Shown one piece after another: positions 16,576 to 25,442 of a stretch of 30,725 bases of DNA. The stretch comes from Stentor roeselii (Eukaryota; Ciliophora; Heterotrichea; Heterotrichida; Stentoridae): assembly GCA_006503475.1 (NCBI GenBank), contig RSEH01000381.1:1-30725 (forward strand), given 5' to 3'. The position numbers and the translations under genes are program-made. The notes beneath the pieces were generated by a model that saw only the letters and a list, made by a program, of their open reading frames with translations, was not told the DNA's origin and ran no database searches. The stretch's first letter is position 1; every line of letters begins with the position of its first letter.

Positions 16576-18627
16576 ATGGACAAGGACTTGGAACTGCAAC
16601 AAATGAAGGATTATGTAAAGTCACTTGAATCCGAGTATTTAGAGTGATTTTTAAGCAGGTATCAAGAACAGAGCAAAGAACTGGAAATGAGTCTGGAACA
16701 GGAACTTGCAAACGCTGAGGAGAAACTTAAGAAATCATTGGTTAAAGTTCAGGATTTGGAAGAGGAACTTGCGAAATTTAAAGAAAAGTACCAGAAAGAC
16801 CAGGCAGAAATTGTTAGATTACACAAGGAAATAGATTCTTTAAGAAAAAGCTTGAAAAGGTTTGAAGAACGTCGAAGGGAACTGGAAGATCTGAATGATC
16901 AATGGGAAAATTCAAGAAGGGTCTTGGAGTATTCTAATAAGGATTTGGAAGAAAGGCTTTACCAGGCTGAGGAAAGTGTCATTATGTATAAGGAAGAACT
17001 GGATGAGGTTAATTCGCTCAAAGAAGCTGAAATGCAAAGGCTTAGAGATGAGGTCAAGGACTTGAAACATGAACTCACTGTTCTTGTTAGTCAACATGGG
17101 GATGCTGATAAAATCGCTGAACTTGAAGAAGCACTTGGTAAGGCGGAGCATGAACGACATCAACTTAAGCTACAGCTTGATAAGTCTAAAATTCCAGAAC
17201 TCGAGACTTTCAGCACTGTATCGGTTTATGTCAAGGTTAGACCTTTTTTACCGTCTGACTCTACTAAGGTTCCTGGAATCTCTTCCAATTCCACTTCAGT
17301 GATTTTACTCCCAGTGAAGGACAAGTCCAGGCAAATCATGCCAAAATCATTTGAATTCGAAAAAGTTTACGGTTGTAAAGAAAACCTTGATGACATTTTC
17401 AACGATTTGCTACTTTCAATCAATCATTTCGCAGCAGGAGGTACTTGTTGCATAATGTCCTACGGGCAGACAGGATCAGGAAAGACTTTCACAATGAATG
17501 GCCTGATATCAAAAACCTTAGATTTACTCTCCTCGATACTTTCAAACGACGCGAAAATTTCATTTCACTGCATCGAAGTTTACAATGAGCAAGTCCGAAA
17601 CCTGTTGTCTGACGGTCAGTTAAGCAAGAACTGGAAGGATATCATTTCTATTTCTCAGATACAACTTCAAAGCGACTGGTATACGACTGTCAAAAAACTT
17701 ATACAAATCGCTTCAGCGAAAAGAGCCACAAAGTCAACTGACTGTAATGAGCAGTCTTCACGAAGTCATTGCATTTACACATTTTTCTTATCAATGCCTA
17801 ACCGGAAAAGCATCATGCAGTTTGTCGACCTGGCTGGAAGTGAGAGGATTTCAAAAAGTTCAGTCACAGGAGATACTTTAAAAGAAGCTTTACATATAAA
17901 TAAGTCACTTTCTGCACTTCAAGATGTGATCGCTGCTCTTGAAAGTAAGAACTCACATGTTCCTTACCGGAATTCACTTTTAACAAGAATTTTGAAACTT
18001 TCTTTATCAGCTTCGAGTAGTAAAATATCAGTCATTTTGAATTGTAGTCCGACTGAAGATAGCATAAATGAAACGATTTCAACTCTAACCTTGGGACAAC
18101 GACTAAAAAGCATTGACTTGTCTTGGGCCATTCGGAAGAATATTAAAACTGAAGAGGTTGAGAGGACTCTTGACCTGTTGGAAAAAGAAAGAAATGAAAA
18201 AAATAGCCTCATTCGAAAATTAGAAAAACTTGAAAGAGACCTAGACGGCTACATCACTGCTTTAAAAGAAAGAGACAATAAATTAGCCAATTTGACTTCA
18301 AAGTTGAAACAAATCGAAAAAACCGCCTCCGAAGAAATCGACTGTTTGAGAAAAGACTTAAAGTTTTCTAAAATAAAAAATGAAGAAATCACTAAAAAGT
18401 TCATCCTCGTGAAGACAAAAGCAGACAACGAAAAGCCAAAAAAACCTTCAAAGCCCAAGAACCCAAAGCTTTTATTTCCCACCAGCCCAACTCCAAAGAC
18501 TGAAAAATCAAGTATCACTCCTCTTCTAACTAAAGAAAAGAAGTCAATCGACACTCTGAACCTCTCCATATCATCCAGAATACCAAAACCCGGATATATA
18601 TCATGTAATACGTCTAAATTAATGTAG
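16576..18627 (+). CDS. Kinesin motor protein (kinesin-14-like layout), one 15-nt intron
   Basis: The start is ATG at 16576 (MDKDLELQQMK). A 15-nt intron at 16644-16658 (phase 2) connects this short exon to the long frame, giving 678 aa. Order: N-terminal coiled coil to about residue 200; motor domain about 209-510; second coiled coil and a basic Pro/Lys/Ser-rich tail. Motor motifs are complete: VYVKVRPF, P-loop GQTGSGKT near 292, FHCIEVYNEQVRNLL, switch I NEQSSRSH near 386, switch II DLAGSE near 413, and HVPYRNSLLTRIL. The long coiled coil before the motor resembles kinesin-14, often minus-end directed, but more than 160 residues follow the motor, which is unusual for that class. An exon-2 ATG at 16687 could serve as a start but would lose 32 residues of continuous coiled coil. 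Confidence 0.92.
16644..16658 (+). other. 15-nt spliceosomal intron
   Basis: GTGATTTTTAAGCAG interrupts the kinesin gene in phase 2 and restores a Glu codon when removed. It has GT/AG ends and TTAA at positions 8-11. Retention puts a TGA in frame. Confidence 0.85.
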
Positions 18628-18700
18628 TCTTAACCTCTCTCACAATTCACTAAAAAACCTTAATTTCCTAATCCTCATCATTTTCTTAACAGTTATAAAA

Positions 18701-20158
18701 ATGTTCACGATGCAACAAACTCAAGGCGGCCCGCGCTACTCCAGCAAGGTGCTGATCGGCAACTGGAGTGAAGACGTTGAACTGGAGCAAGTGCGTTTCA
18801 AAGACTTTCTAAAAAAGCGAGAGACTGGGCAGCTCTCAGTGCATCAGGTTCAAGGAAAAATTGCGAAGTCATTAGTGCCAGTCGGCCACAGCTTTTCTCC
18901 AGATGGAAAGCTGAGGTTCGGAGATAAAATCATGCTCGGCAACCAGAAGACCCGAGGACTGCTCGCGGCAGATGTCGGAGACCGAGTACAAAGCACTGGC
19001 TTCGCTTGTGCCGTGACTAGTTCGCCTTTTATTACTGGGCCGGTGTCGAGAGCTGTCTTTATTTTAACCAGAGTTAATGCGAAAGACGGGTTCCCTGGGG
19101 ATTATCTTCATTATGGACAGGAGTTCACTTTGGCCACGCATCCTCGATTGTTCCCGGATAGTCTTTTTTTGTATTCGGCTACTGTCACACCTTATAGCTT
19201 TGCAAAGTTTTCTAGGTTTCAAGAGGTCTCCATGAGTAGTGTCAAAGGACCTAATACTATTTGGGTCGCTGAACATGCGGATTCTAGAGTTAGGTTTGAA
19301 AATCAAGGAGTTCCTGTTACTGCTAATTCGGATGTTGTTATCAAACATAATCAGACTGGTCAGTGGCTGAGTACAGACCATATCAACTACCGCAACGATT
19401 TCGGAGTGGAATTCGAAGTGAGTTGCCATTCATATCTAGACACCAGAAAAACCCAGCAGCTTTCATCAGAAAAGGTAGGAAAAGTCACAGGCGACATAGC
19501 AACTCGTCTTCAAGGCTTAGAAAACGTTTGGCGAATTTTCACATCCGAAAGTCCAGACCAAGCCGAAGAAAAAGAAGAAGTCTCAGTAGCCCCTCCAGAA
19601 GTGATTTTAAACAACGTAAAGCGAACCCTTCTCGAAAGAGGAGCATACGGAATCAGAGGTTTAGCAAAAGTATTCAAAAACATGGACGACAACGGAAACC
19701 GTCTTCTGGAGCCAGAAGACTTCAAATGGGGTCTGATAAACTACGGAGTATACCTGAAAGACGATGAACTCCGTAGTTTAATCAAAGCTTTTGATAGAAA
19801 CGGTGACGGAGTCGTCAACTTTGACGAGTTTTTAACGACTTTAAAAGGCCAGATGAATGAAAGACGACTGAAACTAGTGGCTCAAGCCTATGAAAAACTT
19901 GATGTGAACAAGGATGGACGAGTGACTCTCGATGACATTGCAAAGCTTTACGATGCCAGCAAACATCCAGAGGTCAGAAACGGCCGAATGACTGAAGAGC
20001 AGGTTTTTAGCCAGTTTATTTCAATGTGGGACACTGAAAAACCTGATGGAATCGTGAGTTTACGAGAATTCGCCAGGTATTATGAGGATATCAGCGCAAG
20101 TGTCGACTCTGATGACTACTTCGAAGCTGTTATTAAAAGCGCTTGGAATCTTAGATAA
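18701..20158 (+). CDS. CFAP161-calcyphosin-like fusion, ciliary protein
   Basis: 485 aa. The first 280 residues follow CFAP161, a microtubule inner protein of ciliary doublets, along their whole length: VLIGNWSEDVELEQ, KDFLKKRETGQL, LHYGQEFTLATH, RFENQGVPVTANSDVVIKH and a final HSYLDTRKTQ. After a short acidic linker comes a calcyphosin-like unit: LLERGAYGIRGLAKVFKNMD, then EF-hand loops DDNGNRLLEPEDF (about 328), DRNGDGVVNFDEF (about 364), DVNKDGRVTLDDI (about 401) and a changed fourth loop DTEKPDGIVSLREF (about 444). Loops 2 and 3 have good Ca2+ ligands; loop 1 has Asn/Arg at some ligand positions, and loop 4 has an extra residue. In animals these are separate proteins. The protein probably sits in cilia and may make the doublet lumen Ca2+-responsive. 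The frame is continuous, so the fusion is real in this sequence. Confidence 0.88.
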   Translation: MFTMQQTQGGPRYSSKVLIGNWSEDVELEQVRFKDFLKKRETGQLSVHQVQGKIAKSLVPVGHSFSPDGKLRFGDKIMLGNQKTRGLLAADVGDRVQSTGFACAVTSSPFITGPVSRAVFILTRVNAKDGFPGDYLHYGQEFTLATHPRLFPDSLFLYSATVTPYSFAKFSRFQEVSMSSVKGPNTIWVAEHADSRVRFENQGVPVTANSDVVIKHNQTGQWLSTDHINYRNDFGVEFEVSCHSYLDTRKTQQLSSEKVGKVTGDIATRLQGLENVWRIFTSESPDQAEEKEEVSVAPPEVILNNVKRTLLERGAYGIRGLAKVFKNMDDNGNRLLEPEDFKWGLINYGVYLKDDELRSLIKAFDRNGDGVVNFDEFLTTLKGQMNERRLKLVAQAYEKLDVNKDGRVTLDDIAKLYDASKHPEVRNGRMTEEQVFSQFISMWDTEKPDGIVSLREFARYYEDISASVDSDDYFEAVIKSAWNLR

Positions 20159-20178
20159 TAGAATAAGTCTTACATACC
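20159..20178. terminator. 20-bp convergent intergenic gap
   Basis: Only 20 bp separate the stop of the CFAP161-like gene from the stop of the flippase gene on the other strand, so the 3' ends must overlap or be extremely short. Confidence 0.4.
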
Positions 20179-23100
20179 TTATAAAAAGAAACCGGGATCT
20201 GTGATTTGGGGAGTGTGTCCTGCCTCTCCGCTGAAGGCGAATCCTGTATGAGGACGGTTGTAAGACTTTAGGTTCTCGTGTGCTAATAAAATTTCATCTG
20301 GAAGTAGTTCTATGTCTTCTTTTATTGTTTCTGCTACTTCCTGAGGTTCTGGCTCTACTTGGTTTCCTTTTAGCATTGCTTTGATTTCTATGGCTGCATC
20401 GTATATTGGCTTTAGGAAGAAACCGTAAAATATAGAGATACAGATTGCTGAGTAAGTATTAGGGTTCTTCATTATTCGTACTGAACTCCCTCGACTGTCG
20501 AAATTGTCCAGCCAATGATTTATCGGTAAAATTTCAGTCAGCAGTGCAGTGAACAAGAAAAAGCTTCCAGTACTGACAACAATAATCAAAATAGTAAACC
20601 AGTAATGTGAATAGCTAAAATTAATAACCTTGAGATTCACAAAAAGAACAATCAAAGCAAATATAAGACTAGCAGGAACATGCACATTTTCCATTTGTCC
20701 ATATTCAGAATCCCCAGTACTCACCAGCAAAGCAAACAAACTCAACAAAACAATAACAAGTCCCTGACAAAAAGCTTCTAAAATCCAAAACCAAAAAATC
20801 GAAGTACTAAACAACTCACCCTGAAGTCCTAGTTTATAATAATTCGGAATAGTTTCCAGTTCAAAGTAAGGAATTTCCTTATCAAAAATTGCATACAAAA
20901 CAATCGGCATGGCTGCAAAGACGATATTAAACAGCTGATAAGTCCACATATTATAAATAAGTTGTCCTGAATACGCAGAAAACATTCCATAATAAAACAA
21001 AGGAATCACAAGCAGCACATTTTTATAAAAATTGTAACAAATTAAATTTGCATTCCGACGATAACACTCTCGCCCGTGAACAAATAAAAGTCTTTGAAGA
21101 AAACAAAACTGGCCTATTGAGTAGTCTGAAGCTCTCACTGCCTGCTGCCCTTCAAGCCCTGCGATGCCGATACCGACATGTGCCGCGGTAATCATGTTGA
21201 CATCATTTGCGCCGTCTCCAATGCTAAGTGTTCGAGCTTTCGGCTTGTAATCACGGACTAACTTCACAACATCAGCTTTTTGTTGAGGACTTACTCGGCA
21301 GCAAATGACCACCGAGCATTTTTCAGCAAGTGATATCAATAATTTAACTAAATCTTTCCCTGTTGCTCGGGAAAGAGCTTCTCCTGAAATAATCAAAGAA
21401 AATACTGAGTTGTTTTCTGCTTTCACTGTTAGAAGTCCTTTGTCAAGTTCATTCTTGACCTCAGGTCCAGTCCGTGATTCAATAATTATTCTGACCATAT
21501 CATGTGTGATGAGATTACAGGAAAAAGCGATATTTATAGCGGTTTCTATTTTGTCTCCTGTGAGAACCCAGAGTTTGATTCCAGCTTCTCTTAAAGTCTT
21601 GATAGTTTCAGGAACTTTTTCCTGCAACATATCTTCAATGGCTGTGGCTCCAACGAGTTCCAAGTTGCTTTCAATCATTTCTCCAACTTCAGACATTCTT
21701 TGTTCTCTGTTGTGAATATCTCTTATAGCATCGTTGTAATGTTCATTCCAAGTCCAATACTCAGACTCTCCAAGTTCCCTCTCAGCAAGAACAAGTGTCC
21801 TAAGTCCTTCATTTGCAAAGTCCTCAAGATGTTTCCAGGTCTTTTCCCAGTACTGACTGTAAACCAGTCTCGGTTGTAAGATGGTATCAGCTCCTTTGCA
21901 CATTAATTTGATTTTACCATCAGGCATCCTCACAACGACTGACATTCTTTTCCTATCAGAAGTGAATTCCAGGACATTCATAACCTTGACATAGTATTTT
22001 TCGCCCTTGATCATCAACTCAACGTTTTGATCTGAGTCTCTTCCTAAGAATTCTATTCCGAAGAACTTTGCAGCATTGACCAATGCAAGTTCATCAGGTG
22101 AGCTGGCCTTATACTCGACCTTCCCATTTTTAACAGAGGACAAAATCGTATGACAAACAGCTAAGTGCATTAAAAAGTCGTAGTAAGAGTTGTCTGCAGG
22201 GTCGAAAGACTCATCAACAAAGTCAACATGTTGAATCTTGTTAGGTCCTGTGAAGTGCTCAGAGGTGCCGAAACTTTCTCCATTTATCGACATTTTCCTG
22301 AACTCCATCACATTCCTAGTCAAAGTGCCAGTTTTATCTGAAAAGATGTAGTTAATTTGACCGAGTTCTTCATTCAAACTTGAAGACTGGACCCCTGTTC
22401 GGATGTCGTTCGGCTCAAAGTAAACTTTCAGGTCTTTTCCGATGAACCCAGCCTGCATAAACCGAACCATCTCGAGAGTGACAAGCAAGGAGATAGGGAC
22501 AAAGTTGGTGAAAATAAGCATCCAAGAAAAAAACTGAATGACACAAACAACTAAAGGGTCAGTGGAAGTGCTTGACCTGCTGAGTTCTAAATAAACATCA
22601 GTTTCTCTCTTGTTGCTCACGAACCAGTTCGAGTAGTAAAGAGCGCAGACCAGACAAAGCGCGAGTTGCATTAAAAAGATGTAAACAATTTGACGGTTCA
22701 TCTGAGATTCCAACTGAGATGTCTTGGTTCTCGCTTTCGAAGAGTTCAGCATTATTTTGCTTTGATGACCTGTGTAAACTACCAGCCCGTTGATGAAGTC
22801 AGTGTTTTTTAAAGAAGACCCTCGAAGTAAGAACTGTTCATTCGTGAAAGGCAGGGCTAAGTCGTTGAAGTAGAAGACTCCGTTGAACTGGTAAATCAGA
22901 GGGTTCGGGTCTTCACATTTCAAAGCGCCTTTCATTTCACTGAACTTTTTATCGATATTAAAAAAGGTTTGAGTGTCTTTTATGGCTAGTTTATGCTTCA
23001 AGTTCGTCTCGCCGTCGAGGTTTTTCGTCTCGATGTAAGCGATTCCTTTGGCATCTGCTGACGTTAAAATCACCAGATCTGCAGGGAAATACTCGTCTTT

Positions 23101-23523
23101 CTGCACTTGGACCACATCGCCTACCTTCAAGTCCAGCCATCGACATTCCCGCCAGTCCTCGTCGAACCATCTCAGAGCTTTTCGACAGTTTTCTTCCTTG
23201 TCTGACTTTTTTCTTTTCAGGTCTTCTAACAGATCTTTTATTGCACTGACAGTGAGAACAAAGCTGAGGGGCATTAAGATGTTGGGAATGCCTCCTGTCA
23301 CTGAGATCTGGGGGATTGACTGGAGAACTGCTATTATCAAAAAGTAAACATTCGCTGATTTTTGGAATTGCTCGAATAGGTTTTTAGGTAAAAAGGTCAA
23401 AATGTTGTACTTTGACGTGGATATTGAGTTTGATATGAAAAGTTTGGGATTGTTCAGTGGAAAGTGAATCAGACGCTCTGAATGAGACTCTTGTTCTTTT
23501 CCATCAACGAGGGGTTCTTTCAT
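20179..23523 (-). CDS. P4-type ATPase (phospholipid flippase)
   Basis: 1114 aa from ATG at 23523 (MKEPLVDGKEQ); the frame extends 27 codons further only to a TTG. P4-ATPases use ATP to move aminophospholipids from the outer to the cytosolic leaflet of plasma or Golgi membranes. Motifs are complete: actuator DGETNLKHK near 168, PISLLVTLEMVRFMQA in TM4 (PISL is a P4 signature), phosphorylation DKTGTLTRN near 393, nucleotide-binding KGADTIL, TGDKIETAINIA, and hinge GDGANDVNMI near 768. Six further membrane helices follow, then a cytosolic tail of about 70 residues. The N-terminal FNSISTSKYNILTFLPKNL region is of the usual type (here ISNSISTSKYN). The length is normal for the family. Partners such as CDC50 are not encoded here. 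No intron is seen. Confidence 0.95.
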   Translation of the reverse strand: MKEPLVDGKEQESHSERLIHFPLNNPKLFISNSISTSKYNILTFLPKNLFEQFQKSANVYFLIIAVLQSIPQISVTGGIPNILMPLSFVLTVSAIKDLLEDLKRKKSDKEENCRKALRWFDEDWRECRWLDLKVGDVVQVQKDEYFPADLVILTSADAKGIAYIETKNLDGETNLKHKLAIKDTQTFFNIDKKFSEMKGALKCEDPNPLIYQFNGVFYFNDLALPFTNEQFLLRGSSLKNTDFINGLVVYTGHQSKIMLNSSKARTKTSQLESQMNRQIVYIFLMQLALCLVCALYYSNWFVSNKRETDVYLELSRSSTSTDPLVVCVIQFFSWMLIFTNFVPISLLVTLEMVRFMQAGFIGKDLKVYFEPNDIRTGVQSSSLNEELGQINYIFSDKTGTLTRNVMEFRKMSINGESFGTSEHFTGPNKIQHVDFVDESFDPADNSYYDFLMHLAVCHTILSSVKNGKVEYKASSPDELALVNAAKFFGIEFLGRDSDQNVELMIKGEKYYVKVMNVLEFTSDRKRMSVVVRMPDGKIKLMCKGADTILQPRLVYSQYWEKTWKHLEDFANEGLRTLVLAERELGESEYWTWNEHYNDAIRDIHNREQRMSEVGEMIESNLELVGATAIEDMLQEKVPETIKTLREAGIKLWVLTGDKIETAINIAFSCNLITHDMVRIIIESRTGPEVKNELDKGLLTVKAENNSVFSLIISGEALSRATGKDLVKLLISLAEKCSVVICCRVSPQQKADVVKLVRDYKPKARTLSIGDGANDVNMITAAHVGIGIAGLEGQQAVRASDYSIGQFCFLQRLLFVHGRECYRRNANLICYNFYKNVLLVIPLFYYGMFSAYSGQLIYNMWTYQLFNIVFAAMPIVLYAIFDKEIPYFELETIPNYYKLGLQGELFSTSIFWFWILEAFCQGLVIVLLSLFALLVSTGDSEYGQMENVHVPASLIFALIVLFVNLKVINFSYSHYWFTILIIVVSTGSFFLFTALLTEILPINHWLDNFDSRGSSVRIMKNPNTYSAICISIFYGFFLKPIYDAAIEIKAMLKGNQVEPEPQEVAETIKEDIELLPDEILLAHENLKSYNRPHTGFAFSGEAGHTPQITDPGFFL

Positions 23524-23952
23524 TTTTTTTAGTGGGTTTTTAAATGTGAAGAAGGATGTTTGATTTGATGAGGAGTAATCTATGATTTTAAACAAGGGCT
23601 GCAATAAAAGAAATTAGTTTAAATTTTCGGTAAAAGAATAAATTATTAGTTTTTTAGTTAGATTATAGATGGGAAGTGTTAACATTATCGTAATTATTTT
23701 TATTGAGGCATAAGAAACTTGTTGTATAGATCAATGAGAAATAGTATCAATGCAGGTATCATAATATTTTAATCTTAAATCACTATTTATAAGTTTTTTT
23801 GTGAAAATTTGAGCACGAGAAGTACTTGAAGACTTATTATCCTTAACATAGTAGGGCATAACTCTATCTATACATAAGTTTTCACAAAATTCAATTGATA
23901 TTTTTCATGATTTAATAAGTATTTGTAAAAAAAAACCCTGTTGATTTAATTA
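23524..23952. promoter_or_regulatory. Divergent intergenic region
   Basis: About 430 bp of AT-rich sequence between the starts of the flippase and the glutathione S-transferase genes. No open frame or nameable motif is visible; an A9 run lies just upstream of the transferase start. Confidence 0.4.
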
Positions 23953-24615
23953 ATGTCTGAACTCAAAGTCTATGGATACATTCTCTCACAGCCAGTAAGA
24001 TCAGTACTCGCTTACTTGAAATTCTCTGACATAGACTACACTTTCGTACGCACACTCGCTCTTCTAGGTGAAAATCTGACAGAGGAGTACCAAAAAATCA
24101 ACCCATTCCAAGCAATCCCAGCAATCCTTCACGGTGATTACAACTTATGGGAAAGTGCAGCGATTGTGACCTACATCTCCGAGGTGTACGATAAAGACAA
24201 CTCTTGGTACCCGAAAGATCTTAGAGTTAGAGGTCGAATCAATGCTTATTTGCACTGGCACCACCAGGCAGTGAGAGACCCTTGCATGGCTTATATCGGC
24301 GCAAAGATCACAGGGCCAAAGTTTTTTGGACAACCTGAAATTACTGAGGAACAAGAAATCCCGATTAAAGAAAGATTTAATCAAATGTTGGCTGACTTGA
24401 AATGGGCACTTGGTGAAACTCGATATGTTGCAAGGACTTCTGGCCCTACAATTGCTGATGTTTTTGCTTACAATGAGTTGACTATTGTTGTTGCTTTGAA
24501 GTTTTTTAGTTTAGATGATCATCCAGAAATCAAGTCATGGTATGATGAAATTGGAGCCGTTCCACTGTTGAAAGAATTTACTGAGGAATGCTCGAAAATA
24601 TTAGCAACTTTTTAG
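23953..24615 (+). CDS. Glutathione S-transferase (theta-like)
   Basis: 220 aa, the usual length for a cytosolic enzyme. Cytosolic glutathione S-transferases join glutathione to electrophiles for detoxification. The N-terminal thioredoxin-like domain has LKVYGYILSQPVRSVLAYLK, where the Ser before QPVR is the likely catalytic residue as in theta-class enzymes. It also has INPFQAIPAI with the cis-Pro and LWESAAIVTYI with the E-S pair that holds glutathione. The helical C-terminal domain includes SGPTIADVFAYNEL, the N-capping motif. The class call is moderate; the superfamily call is secure. ATG at 23953 is the only sensible start. No intron. Confidence 0.92.
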   Translation: MSELKVYGYILSQPVRSVLAYLKFSDIDYTFVRTLALLGENLTEEYQKINPFQAIPAILHGDYNLWESAAIVTYISEVYDKDNSWYPKDLRVRGRINAYLHWHHQAVRDPCMAYIGAKITGPKFFGQPEITEEQEIPIKERFNQMLADLKWALGETRYVARTSGPTIADVFAYNELTIVVALKFFSLDDHPEIKSWYDEIGAVPLLKEFTEECSKILATF

Positions 24616-25442
24616 ATCCAAATTAATTAGATTTTAGTTAGATTAATTATTGATGATAAATCGCTTATATAATTATCTCCTTATTTCAAACCTGATCTAA
24701 TAATAACATTTTAAGATCGTCTAAAATAGGATCTGAATTCAAAAAATTTTTAATCAAATTTTTATCATTTTTATGTTTTGAATGATTTTTAGATAATTGC
24801 AAGTTTAAATTTTGGAATGTTGGATTTGTTGAAGGACCAGAAGTATTTCGTGTTATCTCTGATATGAAGGTATTATTGTTTGATCTAGTTTATCATCACT
24901 CATAAATGACCTAAAAGAAAAATAGCGTGACTCTTCAAAGAGGTTTGTTTTTTCTTCACCTTTTTCATTGTTTAGAAAGAATTATTTAATTGCCTGACTT
25001 AGAGTCTCCTTGTGAATCTGAGTTCAGTCATCGATATTTCCCACTTTGAATGTTCATTTTGTCCAAAACTCACAACTCTTAGTATGAATATTTGTAAACT
25101 GTGTCCTTAATCAGTGGTACAATTCAAAGTAATATAACGTTTATTAAAGAGCTGAGCGCTTATTTCCGAGTTTAATAATATAGATCTTAGAAGCAAGTAA
25201 TCATCATAATTAATTCGATGTAAAATTGATTAATTTGTAATGGGATGCTTACTATATTTTGTTTGATTCATCTAAGGTTTATGTCTACAAAAAATAATCA
25301 AAATAATCCTTTGAGTTTATGTTTTATAACCACATTTTTTCGACAATAAAAAAATTTACAATATAGTGAATAGTCTTTATTCAATCAGTAGTCCTCTTAA
25401 AATTATGATTCAAGAAACTAGTTTCTTGATATCAGTTTATAA
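24616..25442. other. AT-rich intergenic region with a short Cys-rich open stretch
   Basis: No gene is seen in these 827 bp. One short + strand frame around 25005-25110 reads a Cys-rich string ending CSFCPKLTT...NICKLCP before TAA. The spacing C-x2-C-P...C-x2-C recalls Cys-rich ciliate surface proteins, but 36 codons are too few to call. The rest looks like plain spacer and the upstream region of the kelch gene. Confidence 0.4.

Noticed and set aside
19363-19767. 134-codon Arg/Ser-rich + strand frame inside the CFAP161-like gene
   Set aside because: Out-of-frame shadow; the main frame shows clear homology on both sides.
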